Shown one piece after another: positions 24,108 to 32,013 of a DNA stretch of 64,000 nt. The position numbers were made by a program, and so were the translations under genes. How positions within the stretch are numbered: position 1 is the stretch's first letter; each line of letters starts with the position of its first letter. The notes below the pieces were generated by a model that worked only from the letters and a program-made list of their open reading frames with translations, made no database searches and had not been told where the DNA came from. Origin of the DNA: Ga0077555 sp050250755 (GTDB taxonomy: Bacteria; Pseudomonadota; Alphaproteobacteria; Rhizobiales; Hyphomicrobiaceae); the NCBI GenBank assembly GCA_050250755.1, contig JBFWOB010000035.1:1-64000 (forward strand), in the 5' to 3' direction.

Positions 24108-25151
24108 CTATTTGTTTGCAGGATTACATTTTGCGGGGCCGCAGTTCTGCATCGGATTGCAGTTTTGCGGGTTGCAATTCATGACAGGGTTGCAACGGGT
24201 TGGAGCGCAGTTGGGATTGCAGTCTCCCATTGCCGTGTCATGGGCATTCTGGATGAAACGTCGAGCAGCACGAAGCTCGCTGGAAAGCAGGACGTCTCGA
24301 AGAGAGCGGGTCAGTACACTCCCAACTACGAAGCTGCGCGACATGATGCAAGGCGTTGCCTGACCGTCAGAGGAAATTGAAAGCCTCTCTCTCCAACACG
24401 CCCCGCACAATGCTTCCACTTCTTGGCTCACTGGAGCGGCCCTGAATCCGCGCCCGACACCACGAATGCGATCAGTGCTAACGTCACTGATGCCCAGACT
24501 GTTGAGGAAGTCGATCGCGTCCTGAACCGTATCCTCGTTTTCGGGCATTACGACGATGCCACAGCTTACCGGGACTCTTCGAGCTACGAGGGTCTTGAGG
24601 CCATTGACGGCACGACCAAAGGCACCTGACTTCGCGACAATCCGATCGTGCACGTCCGCATCGGCTGTATAGAATGATACCTTTGCTGTAGCTCCGCAGT
24701 CCGACATCGCCGCAGTCACGGCCGCCGAAAGCCTAGAAGCGTTCGTATAAACCTCGATGCTAAGAATGCCCTCCGCTCGGGCACGGTATATCAACGCCGG
24801 CAAGAGCGGATGTGCAGTCGGCTCACCGCCGATGAATTGGACAGCCTCACATCCCAACTGTGCGGCCTCGGAGAGCAGTTCAAGCCAACGCCCATCGGTG
24901 ACGCGGTCACGAAGCGGGACGTGCGGTCCGGAATCCGAGTAGCAATGCAGGCAGTTCCAGTTGCAGGTTCGGGTAATTTCAAGCCAAAGAAGCTTGAGCC
25001 GCACGTTAGCATCCAAAGTGGCCTTGGAATCATCGATTCGCGTGACCTGATTCATGGAAGCCCCCACAATCACTGCCTTCCAATCCTTGCGTAGGACCGT
25101 GACGCCCCCGTGACAGCGCTTGCAGGCGTTGATTTCGGCTGCATATTTCAT
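24108..25151 (-). CDS. Radical SAM/SPASM enzyme with a Cys-Asn-Pro-rich tail
   Basis: A 347-residue enzyme. The radical SAM cluster motif is CNWNCLHC (C63, C67, C70), followed by FIGGEPTAHP. A SPASM-like domain near residues 249-268 (CGACWRERLSISSDGQATPC) would bind auxiliary clusters, as in peptide maturases that make cyclophane or thioether links. Unusually, residues 310-347 are a low-complexity tail with seven cysteines in CNP or NC contexts (CNPNC, RCNPVMNCNP, NCNPMQNCGP). The tail could complete an auxiliary cluster or be a built-in substrate. The N-terminal 32 residues contain CKRCHGG; an alternative ATG at 25055 would drop them. A GNAT-like gene follows and an HExxH peptidase is divergent. 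Confidence 0.82.
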   Translation of the reverse strand: MKYAAEINACKRCHGGVTVLRKDWKAVIVGASMNQVTRIDDSKATLDANVRLKLLWLEITRTCNWNCLHCYSDSGPHVPLRDRVTDGRWLELLSEAAQLGCEAVQFIGGEPTAHPLLPALIYRARAEGILSIEVYTNASRLSAAVTAAMSDCGATAKVSFYTADADVHDRIVAKSGAFGRAVNGLKTLVARRVPVSCGIVVMPENEDTVQDAIDFLNSLGISDVSTDRIRGVGRGFRAAPVSQEVEALCGACWRERLSISSDGQATPCIMSRSFVVGSVLTRSLRDVLLSSELRAARRFIQNAHDTAMGDCNPNCAPTRCNPVMNCNPQNCNPMQNCGPAKCNPANK

Positions 25152-25193
25152 GATTTATTTTGTAAAGTTAGCGCGGTAATGCTATGATTATGA

Positions 25194-26273
25194 GTGGTTT
25201 TTGGCGCTAAGGGACATGAGCGGGAAAATTTTCACATTCTGGACGCGGCCAAGAATGGCGTCCATTACTCCGAGCAAATAATCGAGCCAATCCTGGATGC
25301 ATTGAAACTAGAGGCAAAGGGCCTGCTGCTAACACATGAAACTGCTGGTGACGTTCATTCCGGACCACCTCTATCTCAATTCGCAAGCCGCGCTCTCTTA
25401 GTTGAAGCGTTCCGCACGCTCCCAGACTGGCTGGCCACTCTGCTTCAATCGGCAGTGCACGACACGTCCCGATGGCATTTGACTCATGTCCCTCGGGACA
25501 GCGCGGGGGGCTATTGCGTCCCGCGCGAGGATGCAGATGGCAGGGCCGTTATTTTCTACAGGTTCTGCGGAGCCCTGGATGACGCCATCTACATGGCACA
25601 TGAGCTAGGGCACCTCGTCTCCGATGATCTTTTCAACGCGGCAGGTTTCAACCATCTTGAGGCGCCCAAGCATGTTGTGGAGATTCCCGCCTTCTTTACC
25701 CAACATCTTATGTACGATTATCTAAGGCACCATGGCCCCTACGAGTTCCGTGCAGCCGCCTTGGTGCATCTCCGCAGAGAGATGCGAGAGCAACTCATTG
25801 ATATAGCTATCGGAGCGTCCGCTCGCGACGCTGAAAAAGTCAAAGATCAGGGCGCAGGCGCGGTAGAAGCAAGCTTCAAGGCCACAATACAGAGCTGGCT
25901 TGGAGAAAAATGGAAAAGCAGCGCCAGGGCGGTCCAGATTGCGGATCGAATTGCCGACCCTTCCATCAGGGCCGAAACGGAAGAAGTATTCCTTCACAAA
26001 CACGCGACCGCCTCGATCTTGGCAGCAGCCCTCTATGCGAAGCAGAAGGTTCTATCGCCCGGGACGAGGGCGGAGTTGCTTGCCACAATGTTTGGAAGAA
26101 CGGGACCCTATAAAGCTGACGAACTATTGCAGATCATAAACATTTCCGACGGACCGGAATTGGCTGATTTGGTCTCAGAGGTGACGCGGTTGCTTTACTC
26201 CGGCCCGAAACAGCTGAGCGATCGCACAAGCGGTATCGCGATGACGGACCTTCACCTTGAGGTTGGGAATTAG
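25194..26273 (+). CDS. M3-like (oligopeptidase F-type) zinc metallopeptidase
   Basis: A protein of up to 359 residues with HELGH at residues 136-140 (in DAIYMAHELGHLVSDD) and a downstream Glu in VVEIPAFFTQHLMYDYL (E163), the HExxH ... E zinc-site spacing of M3 peptidases. The C-terminal half is helical, as in that family. It is shorter than typical oligopeptidase F (about 600 residues). The only start in the frame near the 5' end is GTG at 25194, with a poor ribosome site, so the start is uncertain. It diverges from the radical SAM/SPASM gene across 42 AT-rich bases and may trim a modified peptide. Confidence 0.7.
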   Translation: MVFGAKGHERENFHILDAAKNGVHYSEQIIEPILDALKLEAKGLLLTHETAGDVHSGPPLSQFASRALLVEAFRTLPDWLATLLQSAVHDTSRWHLTHVPRDSAGGYCVPREDADGRAVIFYRFCGALDDAIYMAHELGHLVSDDLFNAAGFNHLEAPKHVVEIPAFFTQHLMYDYLRHHGPYEFRAAALVHLRREMREQLIDIAIGASARDAEKVKDQGAGAVEASFKATIQSWLGEKWKSSARAVQIADRIADPSIRAETEEVFLHKHATASILAAALYAKQKVLSPGTRAELLATMFGRTGPYKADELLQIINISDGPELADLVSEVTRLLYSGPKQLSDRTSGIAMTDLHLEVGN

Positions 26274-26400
26274 CCGCGAAATTTTGAAGAACTGCCGGAA
26301 CCATACTAGTCTGCGTTCGTGTTCCGCAAGTATCGGTGCCAAGAGGAAAATGCTTGGCTGGAGGGTTGGGCCGTCAATCCGCTGATGCCGGGGATGTTGG
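26274..26400. other. Spacer between the M3-like gene and the IS110 remnant
   Basis: No gene or clear signal is visible in this 127-base stretch. Confidence 0.4.
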
Positions 26401-26612
26401 TCAGCGGCGATCTTCGGCGTTGAGCGTGTTGGCGATGACCACGTGCTTGCGGGCAACAGCGATCAGCGCCACTTTCCTTTTCTTCCCTTCGCGCACGAGG
26501 CGGCGATAGAAGCTGCCCATTGGTCCATCACGCCGGAAAGACCGACGGCGCACATATACAACACATTGTGAAGAGTCTGCCGTCCGCCGCGAATGACTCG
26601 CGTTCCCGCATT
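26401..26612 (-). pseudogene. IS110-family transposase, C-terminal fragment with frameshift
   Basis: Read on the minus strand, NAGTRVIRGGRQTLHNVLYM is the C-terminal motif of IS110/IS116 transposases. The next part of the family pattern (MGSFYRRLVREGKKRKVAL, then VARKHVVIANTLNAEDRR) continues in another frame, so the fragment also carries a frameshift. The N-terminal DEDD catalytic part is absent. Confidence 0.8.
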
Positions 26613-26642
26613 GTGCCGCTGTCCCCGTTCATGGGCACAATG
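26609..26642. repeat. Inverted repeat at the edge of the IS110 remnant
   Basis: CATTGTGCC at 26609-26617 and its complement at 26634-26642 with a 16-base loop. It lies where the transposase fragment breaks off, so it may mark a deletion junction or an old element end. Confidence 0.5.
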
Positions 26643-26645
26643 ACC

Positions 26646-26993
26646 TTAGGTTTTTCTGACCTCACCGGGTCTGAGGTTCAGGGAGTCGGCATCTTGCCGC
26701 GAAAGCGCATGTCTCAGATCGACGGTTGCGCTGCCCCCAAGTTTCAGAGTGGCGCGAATAGCGCTCACGGCGGCGGCTCTATCGGCGAGGCGAATGTAAT
26801 AGCGCACAGGCGGCTGGCCCTTGGATCGTGAAACGGCCGCGAGCCAGCCCGCCGCTCCGTCTTTGGGAATTGGAATCTCCTCGGCCTTGCCTGCGACTAT
26901 CGCGCGGCAAGAAGGCTTGTCAACGACAGGGCACCTGCCAGGTACAGGCTTTCGGCGATCTCTGACGGTTGCGAGCCTCAGCCGCCGTGCCAA
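26646..26993 (-). CDS. Hypothetical protein
   Basis: A 115-residue frame starting at a TTG that overlaps the end of the next minus-strand gene. Residues 40-115 look like a genuine soluble protein (IPIPKDGAAGWLAAVSRSKG, then YYIRLADRAAAVSAIRATLK), with an even amino-acid mix. The N-terminal part is Arg-rich and less convincing. No family is recognised. Confidence 0.4.
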   Translation of the reverse strand: MARRLRLATVRDRRKPVPGRCPVVDKPSCRAIVAGKAEEIPIPKDGAAGWLAAVSRSKGQPPVRYYIRLADRAAAVSAIRATLKLGGSATVDLRHALSRQDADSLNLRPGEVRKT

Positions 26994-27193
26994 AGACCGG
27001 CTCTTTTGAGCGCCTCCTCGGCCCGCTCTTTGTGATGCTCGCTCCGCAGCAATTCATTCATCTGGTGCACGGCATCGCACAGTTTTCGCTGACGGCGCAG
27101 GCCTTCGAAATAGCGCGTCCATTCTTCGTCGGGAGCGCTGCTGAATATCCGGGAAGCCTCAATGCCAAGAGCATATTCCATGAAAGCATCCAC
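26978..27193 (-). CDS. Small hypothetical protein
   Basis: A 71-residue helical protein (FMEYALGIEASRIFSSAPDE, then RYFEGLRRQRKLCDAVHQMN). The start is GTG 27193 or ATG 27181, neither with a clear ribosome site. It precedes and slightly overlaps the hypothetical gene at 26646-26993, suggesting a two-gene unit. Unknown function. Confidence 0.42.
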   Translation of the reverse strand: MDAFMEYALGIEASRIFSSAPDEEWTRYFEGLRRQRKLCDAVHQMNELLRSEHHKERAEEALKRAGLWHGG

Positions 27194-27534
27194 AATTTAT
27201 CTACAGCGTAAAGGTGGAAGTGGAGAATGCAACCAATACCGGCAGTCCGCAGCGGCGGGCCAACCAGCGAGCGCGGCTGTGTGACTAAGTCACCGACAAC
27301 CGCAACCATTTCTGCGATCGACGGCGGGGGAAAGTTCGCGTCAAGGACAACCGCGAGCGTGAGAACACGCCATGACCAATACCATCCCCATCGTGAAGGT
27401 TTTTTTTGGCGTCGATCATAGCCGGAATAGCCCACCACCCGCAAAGGGGCGCCCCTCATAGATTCCGACGCCAATCGGCACATCCCTATATCATTGGGCA
27501 GCTCGCCCACCCTAGGGTCCGGAGGATACGCAAA
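27194..27534. other. Long leader region upstream of the pentapeptide-repeat gene
   Basis: These 341 bases hold no convincing gene. They contain the GTGAC-N3-GTCAC dyad (27281-27298), a T8 run near 27400 and a GC-rich stretch before the next ribosome site. A short frame starting MTNTIPIVKVFFGVDHS faintly recalls an IS110 N-terminus, but it is too short to call. Confidence 0.4.
27281..27298 (+). promoter_or_regulatory. Crp/Fnr-type dyad, site 1
   Basis: GTGACTAAGTCACCGACA. The same 18-base word is at 34619, and a variant with TTT in the centre is at 30707. The nearest downstream gene is the pentapeptide-repeat protein, 237 bases away, followed by thioredoxin and CcdA. Confidence 0.65.
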
Positions 27535-28335
27535 ATGAAGATACGACGCATCGCACTCGGTCTCGGTCTCGCCGCCGCGCTCCTCGCGGGGCCGGCCGCG
27601 GCTCAAAACATGCTCGACATGGTCGATCTCACCTCCGACGCCTTCACCAAGGCGGAGATGAGCCGCGCCGACCTCGAGGCCGCCATCGCCAAGCTGCCCG
27701 CGGGCGAGAAGCTCGACCTCTTCGGCAAGGCGCTGAACGGGCTCGATCTCTCGAAGATGGACCTGCGCCGCACCAACCTGCAGGCGGCCCGCCTCATGGG
27801 TTCCAACCTGTCGGGGGCCAATCTCGAAGGGGTGAACCTCGATTCCGCCTGGTCGCTCAATTCCGACTGGCGCGGCGCCAGTCTCAAGGGCGCGAGCCTG
27901 TTCGGGACGCAGCTCGTCGGCGCCAAGCTCGACGGCGCCGACCTCTCGGGGGCACGCGTCGCCGGCGACTTCTCGAAGGCGAGCATGACGGGAACCAAGC
28001 TCGACGGCGCCGATCTCTCAGCGGACGAGAAGAACCAGTCCATGGGCCTAATGCGCGGCACATTCAGAAGCACGAACCTCGAGGGCGCCTCGCTCAAGGG
28101 GGCGAACCTCTCGCGCGCGCTGCTCGAGTACGCGTCGCTCAAGGGCGCGAACCTCGAAGGGGCGAACCTTGCCGGCAGCGAGGTCGCCGGCGCCGATTTC
28201 ACCGACGCCAACGTGACGGGGGCCGACTTCAACGGCGCCGACGTGAACTCGGCCAAGATCGGCGCCATGCAGAATGCGAACGCGGCCAAGAACCTCGATC
28301 AGGCGAAGAACCTGGACCGGGCCTACCGAAACTGA
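27535..28335 (+). CDS. Exported pentapeptide-repeat protein
   Basis: A 266-residue protein with a signal peptide (ends AGPAAAQN). From about residue 70 it is a run of pentapeptide repeats A(D/N)LxG-like (LSGANLEGVNLDSA, GASLKGASLFG, ANLEGANLAGSEVAGADF), which fold as a right-handed quadrilateral beta-helix. The C-terminus ends in Asn/Lys-rich turns. It has a good ribosome site (GGAGG). It is upstream of a thioredoxin and a CcdA gene (57 and 10 base gaps) and likely co-transcribed. The role is not known; a periplasmic scaffold is possible. Confidence 0.85.
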   Translation: MKIRRIALGLGLAAALLAGPAAAQNMLDMVDLTSDAFTKAEMSRADLEAAIAKLPAGEKLDLFGKALNGLDLSKMDLRRTNLQAARLMGSNLSGANLEGVNLDSAWSLNSDWRGASLKGASLFGTQLVGAKLDGADLSGARVAGDFSKASMTGTKLDGADLSADEKNQSMGLMRGTFRSTNLEGASLKGANLSRALLEYASLKGANLEGANLAGSEVAGADFTDANVTGADFNGADVNSAKIGAMQNANAAKNLDQAKNLDRAYRN

Positions 28336-28392
28336 AAGCCCGGTCGCTGCGTACCTCATGAGTGCCGAAGACCTGTCTATTGGAGGAAATGC

Positions 28393-28788
28393 ATGCGCCT
28401 GCCCCTCACGCTCGTCGCCGCCGCTCTCGCCCTCACTGCCATGCTCGGCGGTCTTGCGGCTCAAGCAAGCGAGAACCAGAAATTCGAGCCCGCCGCGTTC
28501 GTCGCCGCCCAGAAGGCTGGAAAGTCAATCCTCGTACATGTCACGGCGCCGTGGTGCCCGACCTGCAAGGCCCAGAAACCCATCATCGACGAGCTCACCG
28601 CCAAGCCCGAGCTCAAGGACCTCGTTGTCTTCGAGATCGATTTCGACACAGGCGGCGCGGCGCTCAAGGCGGTCAATGCCCGCAGCCAGTCGACGCTCGT
28701 CACCTACAAAGGCGCAACTGAAACTGGCCGCTCGGTCGGCGACACGAACAAAGACTCGGTTACAGCCCTTGTCATGAGCGCGCTCTGA
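28393..28788 (+). CDS. Exported thioredoxin-family protein
   Basis: A 131-residue periplasmic thioredoxin-fold protein with a signal peptide (ends LGGLAAQA). APWCPTCKAQKPIIDEL contains the WCPTC active site. It pairs with the CcdA-type gene that follows, as a reductase partner for periplasmic disulfides. A similar pair recurs at 44585-45800, where the active site is GCPTC. The context with the sulfur operon suggests a role in thiol/persulfide redox. Confidence 0.9.
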   Translation: MRLPLTLVAAALALTAMLGGLAAQASENQKFEPAAFVAAQKAGKSILVHVTAPWCPTCKAQKPIIDELTAKPELKDLVVFEIDFDTGGAALKAVNARSQSTLVTYKGATETGRSVGDTNKDSVTALVMSAL

Positions 28789-28798
28789 GGTAGGCCCC

Positions 28799-29521
28799 AT
28801 GGCTTTCGGGACGCTGGCGCTCGCCGCCCTTGCGGGCGTTCTTTCCACGCTCTCGCCGTGCGTGCTGCCGATGCTCCCGATCGTGCTCGGCGCGGCGGCG
28901 GCGGAGACCCGTTGGGGCCCGGTCACGCTCGCGGCGGGCCTCGCCCTCTCGTTCACCGCGCTTGGCCTGTTCGTGGCGACGGTCGGCTTCGCCATCGGGC
29001 TCGACGCCCAATGGTTTCGCAACGTCGCCGCCGTGCTTCTGATCGCAATCGGTGCGCTGTTGGTCGTCCCCGCGGCCCAGATGCGCCTCGCCGCCGCGGC
29101 TGGCCCCGCGAGCAACTGGATCGAGCACAGCTTCGGCCAATTCTCGACAAAGGGCGCGAGCGGCCAGCTCGCGTTGGGCCTTCTCCTCGGTGCGGTCTGG
29201 GCCCCCTGCGTCGGGCCGACGCTCGGCGCAGCCTCCGTTCTCGCCGCACAGGGCAAGAACCTAGGGGAGGTGGCGCTGACCATGTTCCTCTTCGGCCTCG
29301 GCGCGGCCATCCCGCTCCTCGTCCTCGGCCTGCTCTCCCGTGAGGCAATGGCCGCCTGGCGCGGACGGCTACTCGGGGCGGGCAGCGGTGGCAAGGCCGC
29401 GCTCGGAGCGCTTCTCCTCGCGGCGGGGATTCTGATCCTGACGGGTCTCGACAAAGTCATCGAAGCCAAGTTCGTCGCAGCCTCGCCTGTCTGGCTCACC
29501 GAGCTTACGACAAGGTTCTAG
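28799..29521 (+). CDS. CcdA/DsbD-type cytochrome c biogenesis membrane protein
   Basis: A 240-residue membrane protein with six helices. LSTLSPCVLPMLPIVLG and LGAVWAPCVGPTLGAAS carry the two conserved Cys-Pro motifs that relay electrons from cytoplasmic thioredoxin to periplasmic partners. It starts ten bases after the thioredoxin-like gene, so the two form a transmembrane thiol-reducing module. Confidence 0.9.
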   Translation: MAFGTLALAALAGVLSTLSPCVLPMLPIVLGAAAAETRWGPVTLAAGLALSFTALGLFVATVGFAIGLDAQWFRNVAAVLLIAIGALLVVPAAQMRLAAAAGPASNWIEHSFGQFSTKGASGQLALGLLLGAVWAPCVGPTLGAASVLAAQGKNLGEVALTMFLFGLGAAIPLLVLGLLSREAMAAWRGRLLGAGSGGKAALGALLLAAGILILTGLDKVIEAKFVAASPVWLTELTTRF

Positions 29522-29971
29522 CGCGCCGGCGATTTTGTCCGCTACTGGCCAAACCGGATATGGACGGTTGGCTCCGGGACTAGGTGTCAAGCTATCCGCG
29601 ATCATCCTCGCCGGATCCATGGTTCTGTCCGCTGGGCCAAGGTTGGGCATTCAAGATGGAGACCAACGATGAAGTGCTATGTCCTTAAACACGTTGCGCT
29701 CAAGCACACTCTTTTCGCCGCCTAAGGCCTCGATGAGGGAGCTGAACAGGTGGCGATCATGACCTTTGTAGGCGCGCAAGTCTTACATGGGCGTCGCGCG
29801 GTGCGGATGCCATCCGCAACGTCATGATCCGGAGTTCGCCAGACTTTGGCGCAGCGCTGACCCTCCTGCGATAGTCGTGATCACATTACGGGCGCGAGTG
29901 TCGCAGGTACAAGACCCGCCACGCCGAGCGCGGCAGATCTCATAGGCCCGTATGCACGAGCATTCCGATTG
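29522..29971. other. Gene-poor region with direct repeat copy 2
   Basis: No intact gene. On the minus strand a short open stretch near 29670-29780 (LRAYKGHDRHLFSSLIEALG) looks like a piece of a protein, but it has neither start nor end. The 82-bp direct repeat occupies 29791-29872. Confidence 0.45.
29791..29872 (+). repeat. Direct repeat, copy 2 (82 bp)
   Basis: Matches 21557-21633 except for a five-base insertion (CGTCA), which would shift any reading frame. It ends in TGCGATAG where copy 1 ends in TGCGATGG. Together the copies bracket the mosaic segment. Confidence 0.85.
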
Positions 29972-30637
29972 CTATGCTGATTTCGACAAGTCTTCCAACC
30001 CCCCACGGTCAGTGACCACAGTGATCCCGCGCGACGTTGAAATCCACCCTCGCCGCTGAAACTCATGAAGCTGCCGGCTCACGACCTCGCGCGCGGTGCC
30101 GAGCTCAGCAGCAAGTTGTTGGTGGGTCAGGGCGATACGATCTTGGTCATCCGCAAGCTCCAGCAGCCTTTGAGCCAGGCGAATGTCGATGCGAGAGAAC
30201 GCCACCTCCTCGATAATTTTAAAAAGGTTTGTGATTCGCACGCTGAACGCGGTGAAGACAAAGCGCCGAAACTCGGCAGATCGAGCAATCAGATCGTCAA
30301 AAAGCGCTCGCGGAATTGCGACCGCCTCGACGTCCGTCTCCGCGATGCCATCCGCCTGATACGCTTCGTAGCCCATCAGGCAGGCGGTGGTCAGGGCGCA
30401 GCTTTCACCGGCCGAAACTCGATAGAGCACAATCTCACGCCCCGACTCGGAGACCTGCTGCACGCGGACGGTCCCGTCCAGGAGCAGCAGGTAATTCTCA
30501 GGGGCTCGACCAGGACCGAAGATCCGCGTTCCAGCCGGCAACTTGACGACTCGGCTGGCGTCGATAAGGGCTTCGCCCACGGCCGGCTGAAGCTTCTTGA
30601 GACCCGGAAATTGCTCAACCCACCCGATCGACATCAT
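29972..30637 (-). CDS. Crp/Fnr-family regulator with two cysteines in the sensor domain
   Basis: A 221-residue regulator. The cyclic-nucleotide-binding-like domain (GTRIFGPGRAPENYLLLLDG) is followed by a long dimer helix and a C-terminal HTH (LTHQQLAAELGTAREVVSRQ). It lacks the N-terminal Cys cluster of Fnr. It has only two cysteines, C80 and C86, in GESCALTTACLMG, at the place where Crp binds its ligand. This could make it a thiol- or persulfide-responsive sensor (inference). It is divergent from a rhodanese gene, and the dyad GTGAC-N3-GTCAC lies between them. Identical dyads upstream of the sulfur operon make it the likely regulator. Confidence 0.88.
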   Translation of the reverse strand: MMSIGWVEQFPGLKKLQPAVGEALIDASRVVKLPAGTRIFGPGRAPENYLLLLDGTVRVQQVSESGREIVLYRVSAGESCALTTACLMGYEAYQADGIAETDVEAVAIPRALFDDLIARSAEFRRFVFTAFSVRITNLFKIIEEVAFSRIDIRLAQRLLELADDQDRIALTHQQLAAELGTAREVVSRQLHEFQRRGWISTSRGITVVTDRGGLEDLSKSA

Positions 30638-30706
30638 GCTTCCCTTCCGAATTGCTCAACGATGGCAGCCCGAGCCGCGGTTGCGGCATGTGAGCCACGA
30701 AACTTG

Positions 30707-30724
30707 GTGACTTTGTCACCGACA
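30707..30724 (+). promoter_or_regulatory. Crp/Fnr-type dyad, site 2
   Basis: GTGACTTTGTCACCGACA, within the longer dyad GGTGAC-TTT-GTCACC. It lies between the divergent crp/fnr-type gene (70 bases) and the rhodanese gene (60 bases), so it can serve both autoregulation and activation. Confidence 0.72.
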
Positions 30725-30783
30725 TAGACTGGCCGACGCCCGTAACTGAACCATACACTCGACGACTGGAGCTGGAGAGCATC

Positions 30784-31374
30784 ATGAAGTCCCCTTTGTC
30801 TGCCGTCGCGACTGTCGTCGTGCTGCTTATGAGCTGCTTTGGCAGCGCGGCGATGGCGCTTGAGGTTCCAAAAGACAAGCAAACCGCACTCGGCAAGTAC
30901 CTCACCGCCCAGGAGGCGCATGACCTCGTGACGGCAGAACGGGATAAGGTGTTGTTTGTTGATGTGCGCACGGCCGCCGAACTCATGTTCGTCGGCATGA
31001 CCAGCGACATCGATGCGCATGTCCCGTTTGTTGACCTGCCGAGCCCGCCGGCATGGGATGACAAGAATGGCAGGCTTCAACTTGTTCCCAATCCATCGTT
31101 CGTATCGGAGGTCGAGGCACTGTTGGCCAGGAAGGGGCTTGGTAAGGCGGACAAGGTCATCGTGATATGCCGATCGGGGGATCGCACCGTAAAGGCCGTC
31201 AACGCGCTTGCTGGCGCTGGCTTTACCAACGCGTGGAGCGTCTACGAAGGGTTTGAGGGCGACCTGTCGCCAGACGGGCGCCGGACGGTCAATGGCTGGA
31301 AAAATGCCGGATTGCCGTGGACCTACAAGCTCGACAAGGGAAAACTCTTCCTCGCGCCGGTCGCCGCTCGATGA
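30784..31374 (+). CDS. Exported rhodanese-domain protein
   Basis: A 196-residue protein with a signal peptide (ends GSAAMALE) and one rhodanese domain. KVLFVDVRTAAEL is the first conserved block and VIVICRSGDRTVKAVNAL holds the active-site Cys loop (CRSGDR) that carries a persulfide. The gene is immediately downstream of the Crp/Fnr-type dyad and divergent from its regulator. It probably moves sulfane sulfur in the periplasm. Confidence 0.9.
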   Translation: MKSPLSAVATVVVLLMSCFGSAAMALEVPKDKQTALGKYLTAQEAHDLVTAERDKVLFVDVRTAAELMFVGMTSDIDAHVPFVDLPSPPAWDDKNGRLQLVPNPSFVSEVEALLARKGLGKADKVIVICRSGDRTVKAVNALAGAGFTNAWSVYEGFEGDLSPDGRRTVNGWKNAGLPWTYKLDKGKLFLAPVAAR

Positions 31375-31402
31375 CATCATCCGGTGCACGGTCGGAACCT
31401 TC

Positions 31403-31906
31403 CTACTTCGCCGCCCGCGCTGCTCTGCGGGGCATGGATCGGCGGGAATTGATCTTAGGTGCTGCTCCGTCACGCGTCAGTCCCAGGCGGGGCATGAGGT
31501 CCGAGCGATTGCGGGCGATATCGGCGATCGTCACCTCGTCAAGCACGGCGAGAAATGACGCCAAGGCCCGATGGAACGCGCGTGAGAGATGGCACACCGC
31601 GCGCAGCGGACAGGTGTTCGTCTCGGGATTGAAGCATTCAACGAGCTCAAGCGGCGCTTCCGTCCGGCGCAGCACTTCTCCTACCGTGATCTCTGCCGCC
31701 GGTCGGGCGAGGCGAAGCCCTCCGTTTCGACCCCGTACCGTTTCCACAAACCCCCACTGCCCCAGGTGATGCGTCGCCTTCATCAGGTGTGCCTTCGAAA
31801 CACGGTGCGCCTTGGCCACGTCATCGATGCGAACAAGCTCCGGATGGCGGATGGCCGCGAACTGAAGCGTTCGCAGTGCGAAATTTGAGAACTGGGTGAG
31901 CTTCAC
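31403..31906 (-). CDS. nsrR: Rrf2-family regulator, NsrR-like
   Basis: A 167-residue regulator. The N-terminal winged helix (VKLTQFSNFALRTLQFAAIR, then SKAHLMKATHHLGQWGFV and GRNGGLRLARP) is Rrf2-type. C91, C99 and C105 in ECFNPETNTCPLRAVCHL match the three Fe-S ligands of NsrR, the nitric-oxide-sensing repressor. The GTG at 31906 was chosen because Rrf2 proteins begin with (M/V)KLTQF; a further upstream start would place the operator inside the gene. It is divergent from cydAB. Two NsrR-like 11-1-11 dyads lie between them, so repression of the bd oxidase, relieved by NO, is likely. Confidence 0.85.
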   Translation of the reverse strand: MKLTQFSNFALRTLQFAAIRHPELVRIDDVAKAHRVSKAHLMKATHHLGQWGFVETVRGRNGGLRLARPAAEITVGEVLRRTEAPLELVECFNPETNTCPLRAVCHLSRAFHRALASFLAVLDEVTIADIARNRSDLMPRLGLTRDGAAPKINSRRSMPRRAARAAK

Positions 31907-31934
31907 GGCATCATTGCTCCGCTTGCGGCAATTA

Positions 31935-31957
31935 AACATCTATCCAGAATATTGCTT
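31935..31957. promoter_or_regulatory. NsrR-like operator 1
   Basis: An imperfect 11-1-11 dyad: AACATCTATCC, a one-base centre, then GAATATTGCTT, resembling the NsrR consensus AAGATGYATTT. It lies in the nsrR-cydA intergenic region. Confidence 0.6.
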
Positions 31958-31975
31958 TTTCGACTGATCCGCAAT

Positions 31976-31998
31976 AACATCTATCTGGAATATATCTT
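31976..31998. promoter_or_regulatory. NsrR-like operator 2
   Basis: A second 11-1-11 dyad: AACATCTATCT, a one-base centre, then GAATATATCTT. Its left half is identical to site 1 in ten bases; the sites are 41 bases apart, four helical turns. It ends 15 bases before the cydA start. Confidence 0.65.
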
Positions 31999-32013
31999 CA
32001 AGGATGATGGCTG

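Noticed and set aside
25110..25120. CKRCHGG at the N-terminus of the rSAM/SPASM protein as a haem-c site
   Set aside because: The protein has no export signal, radical SAM enzymes act in the cytoplasm, and the stretch may even lie before the true start.
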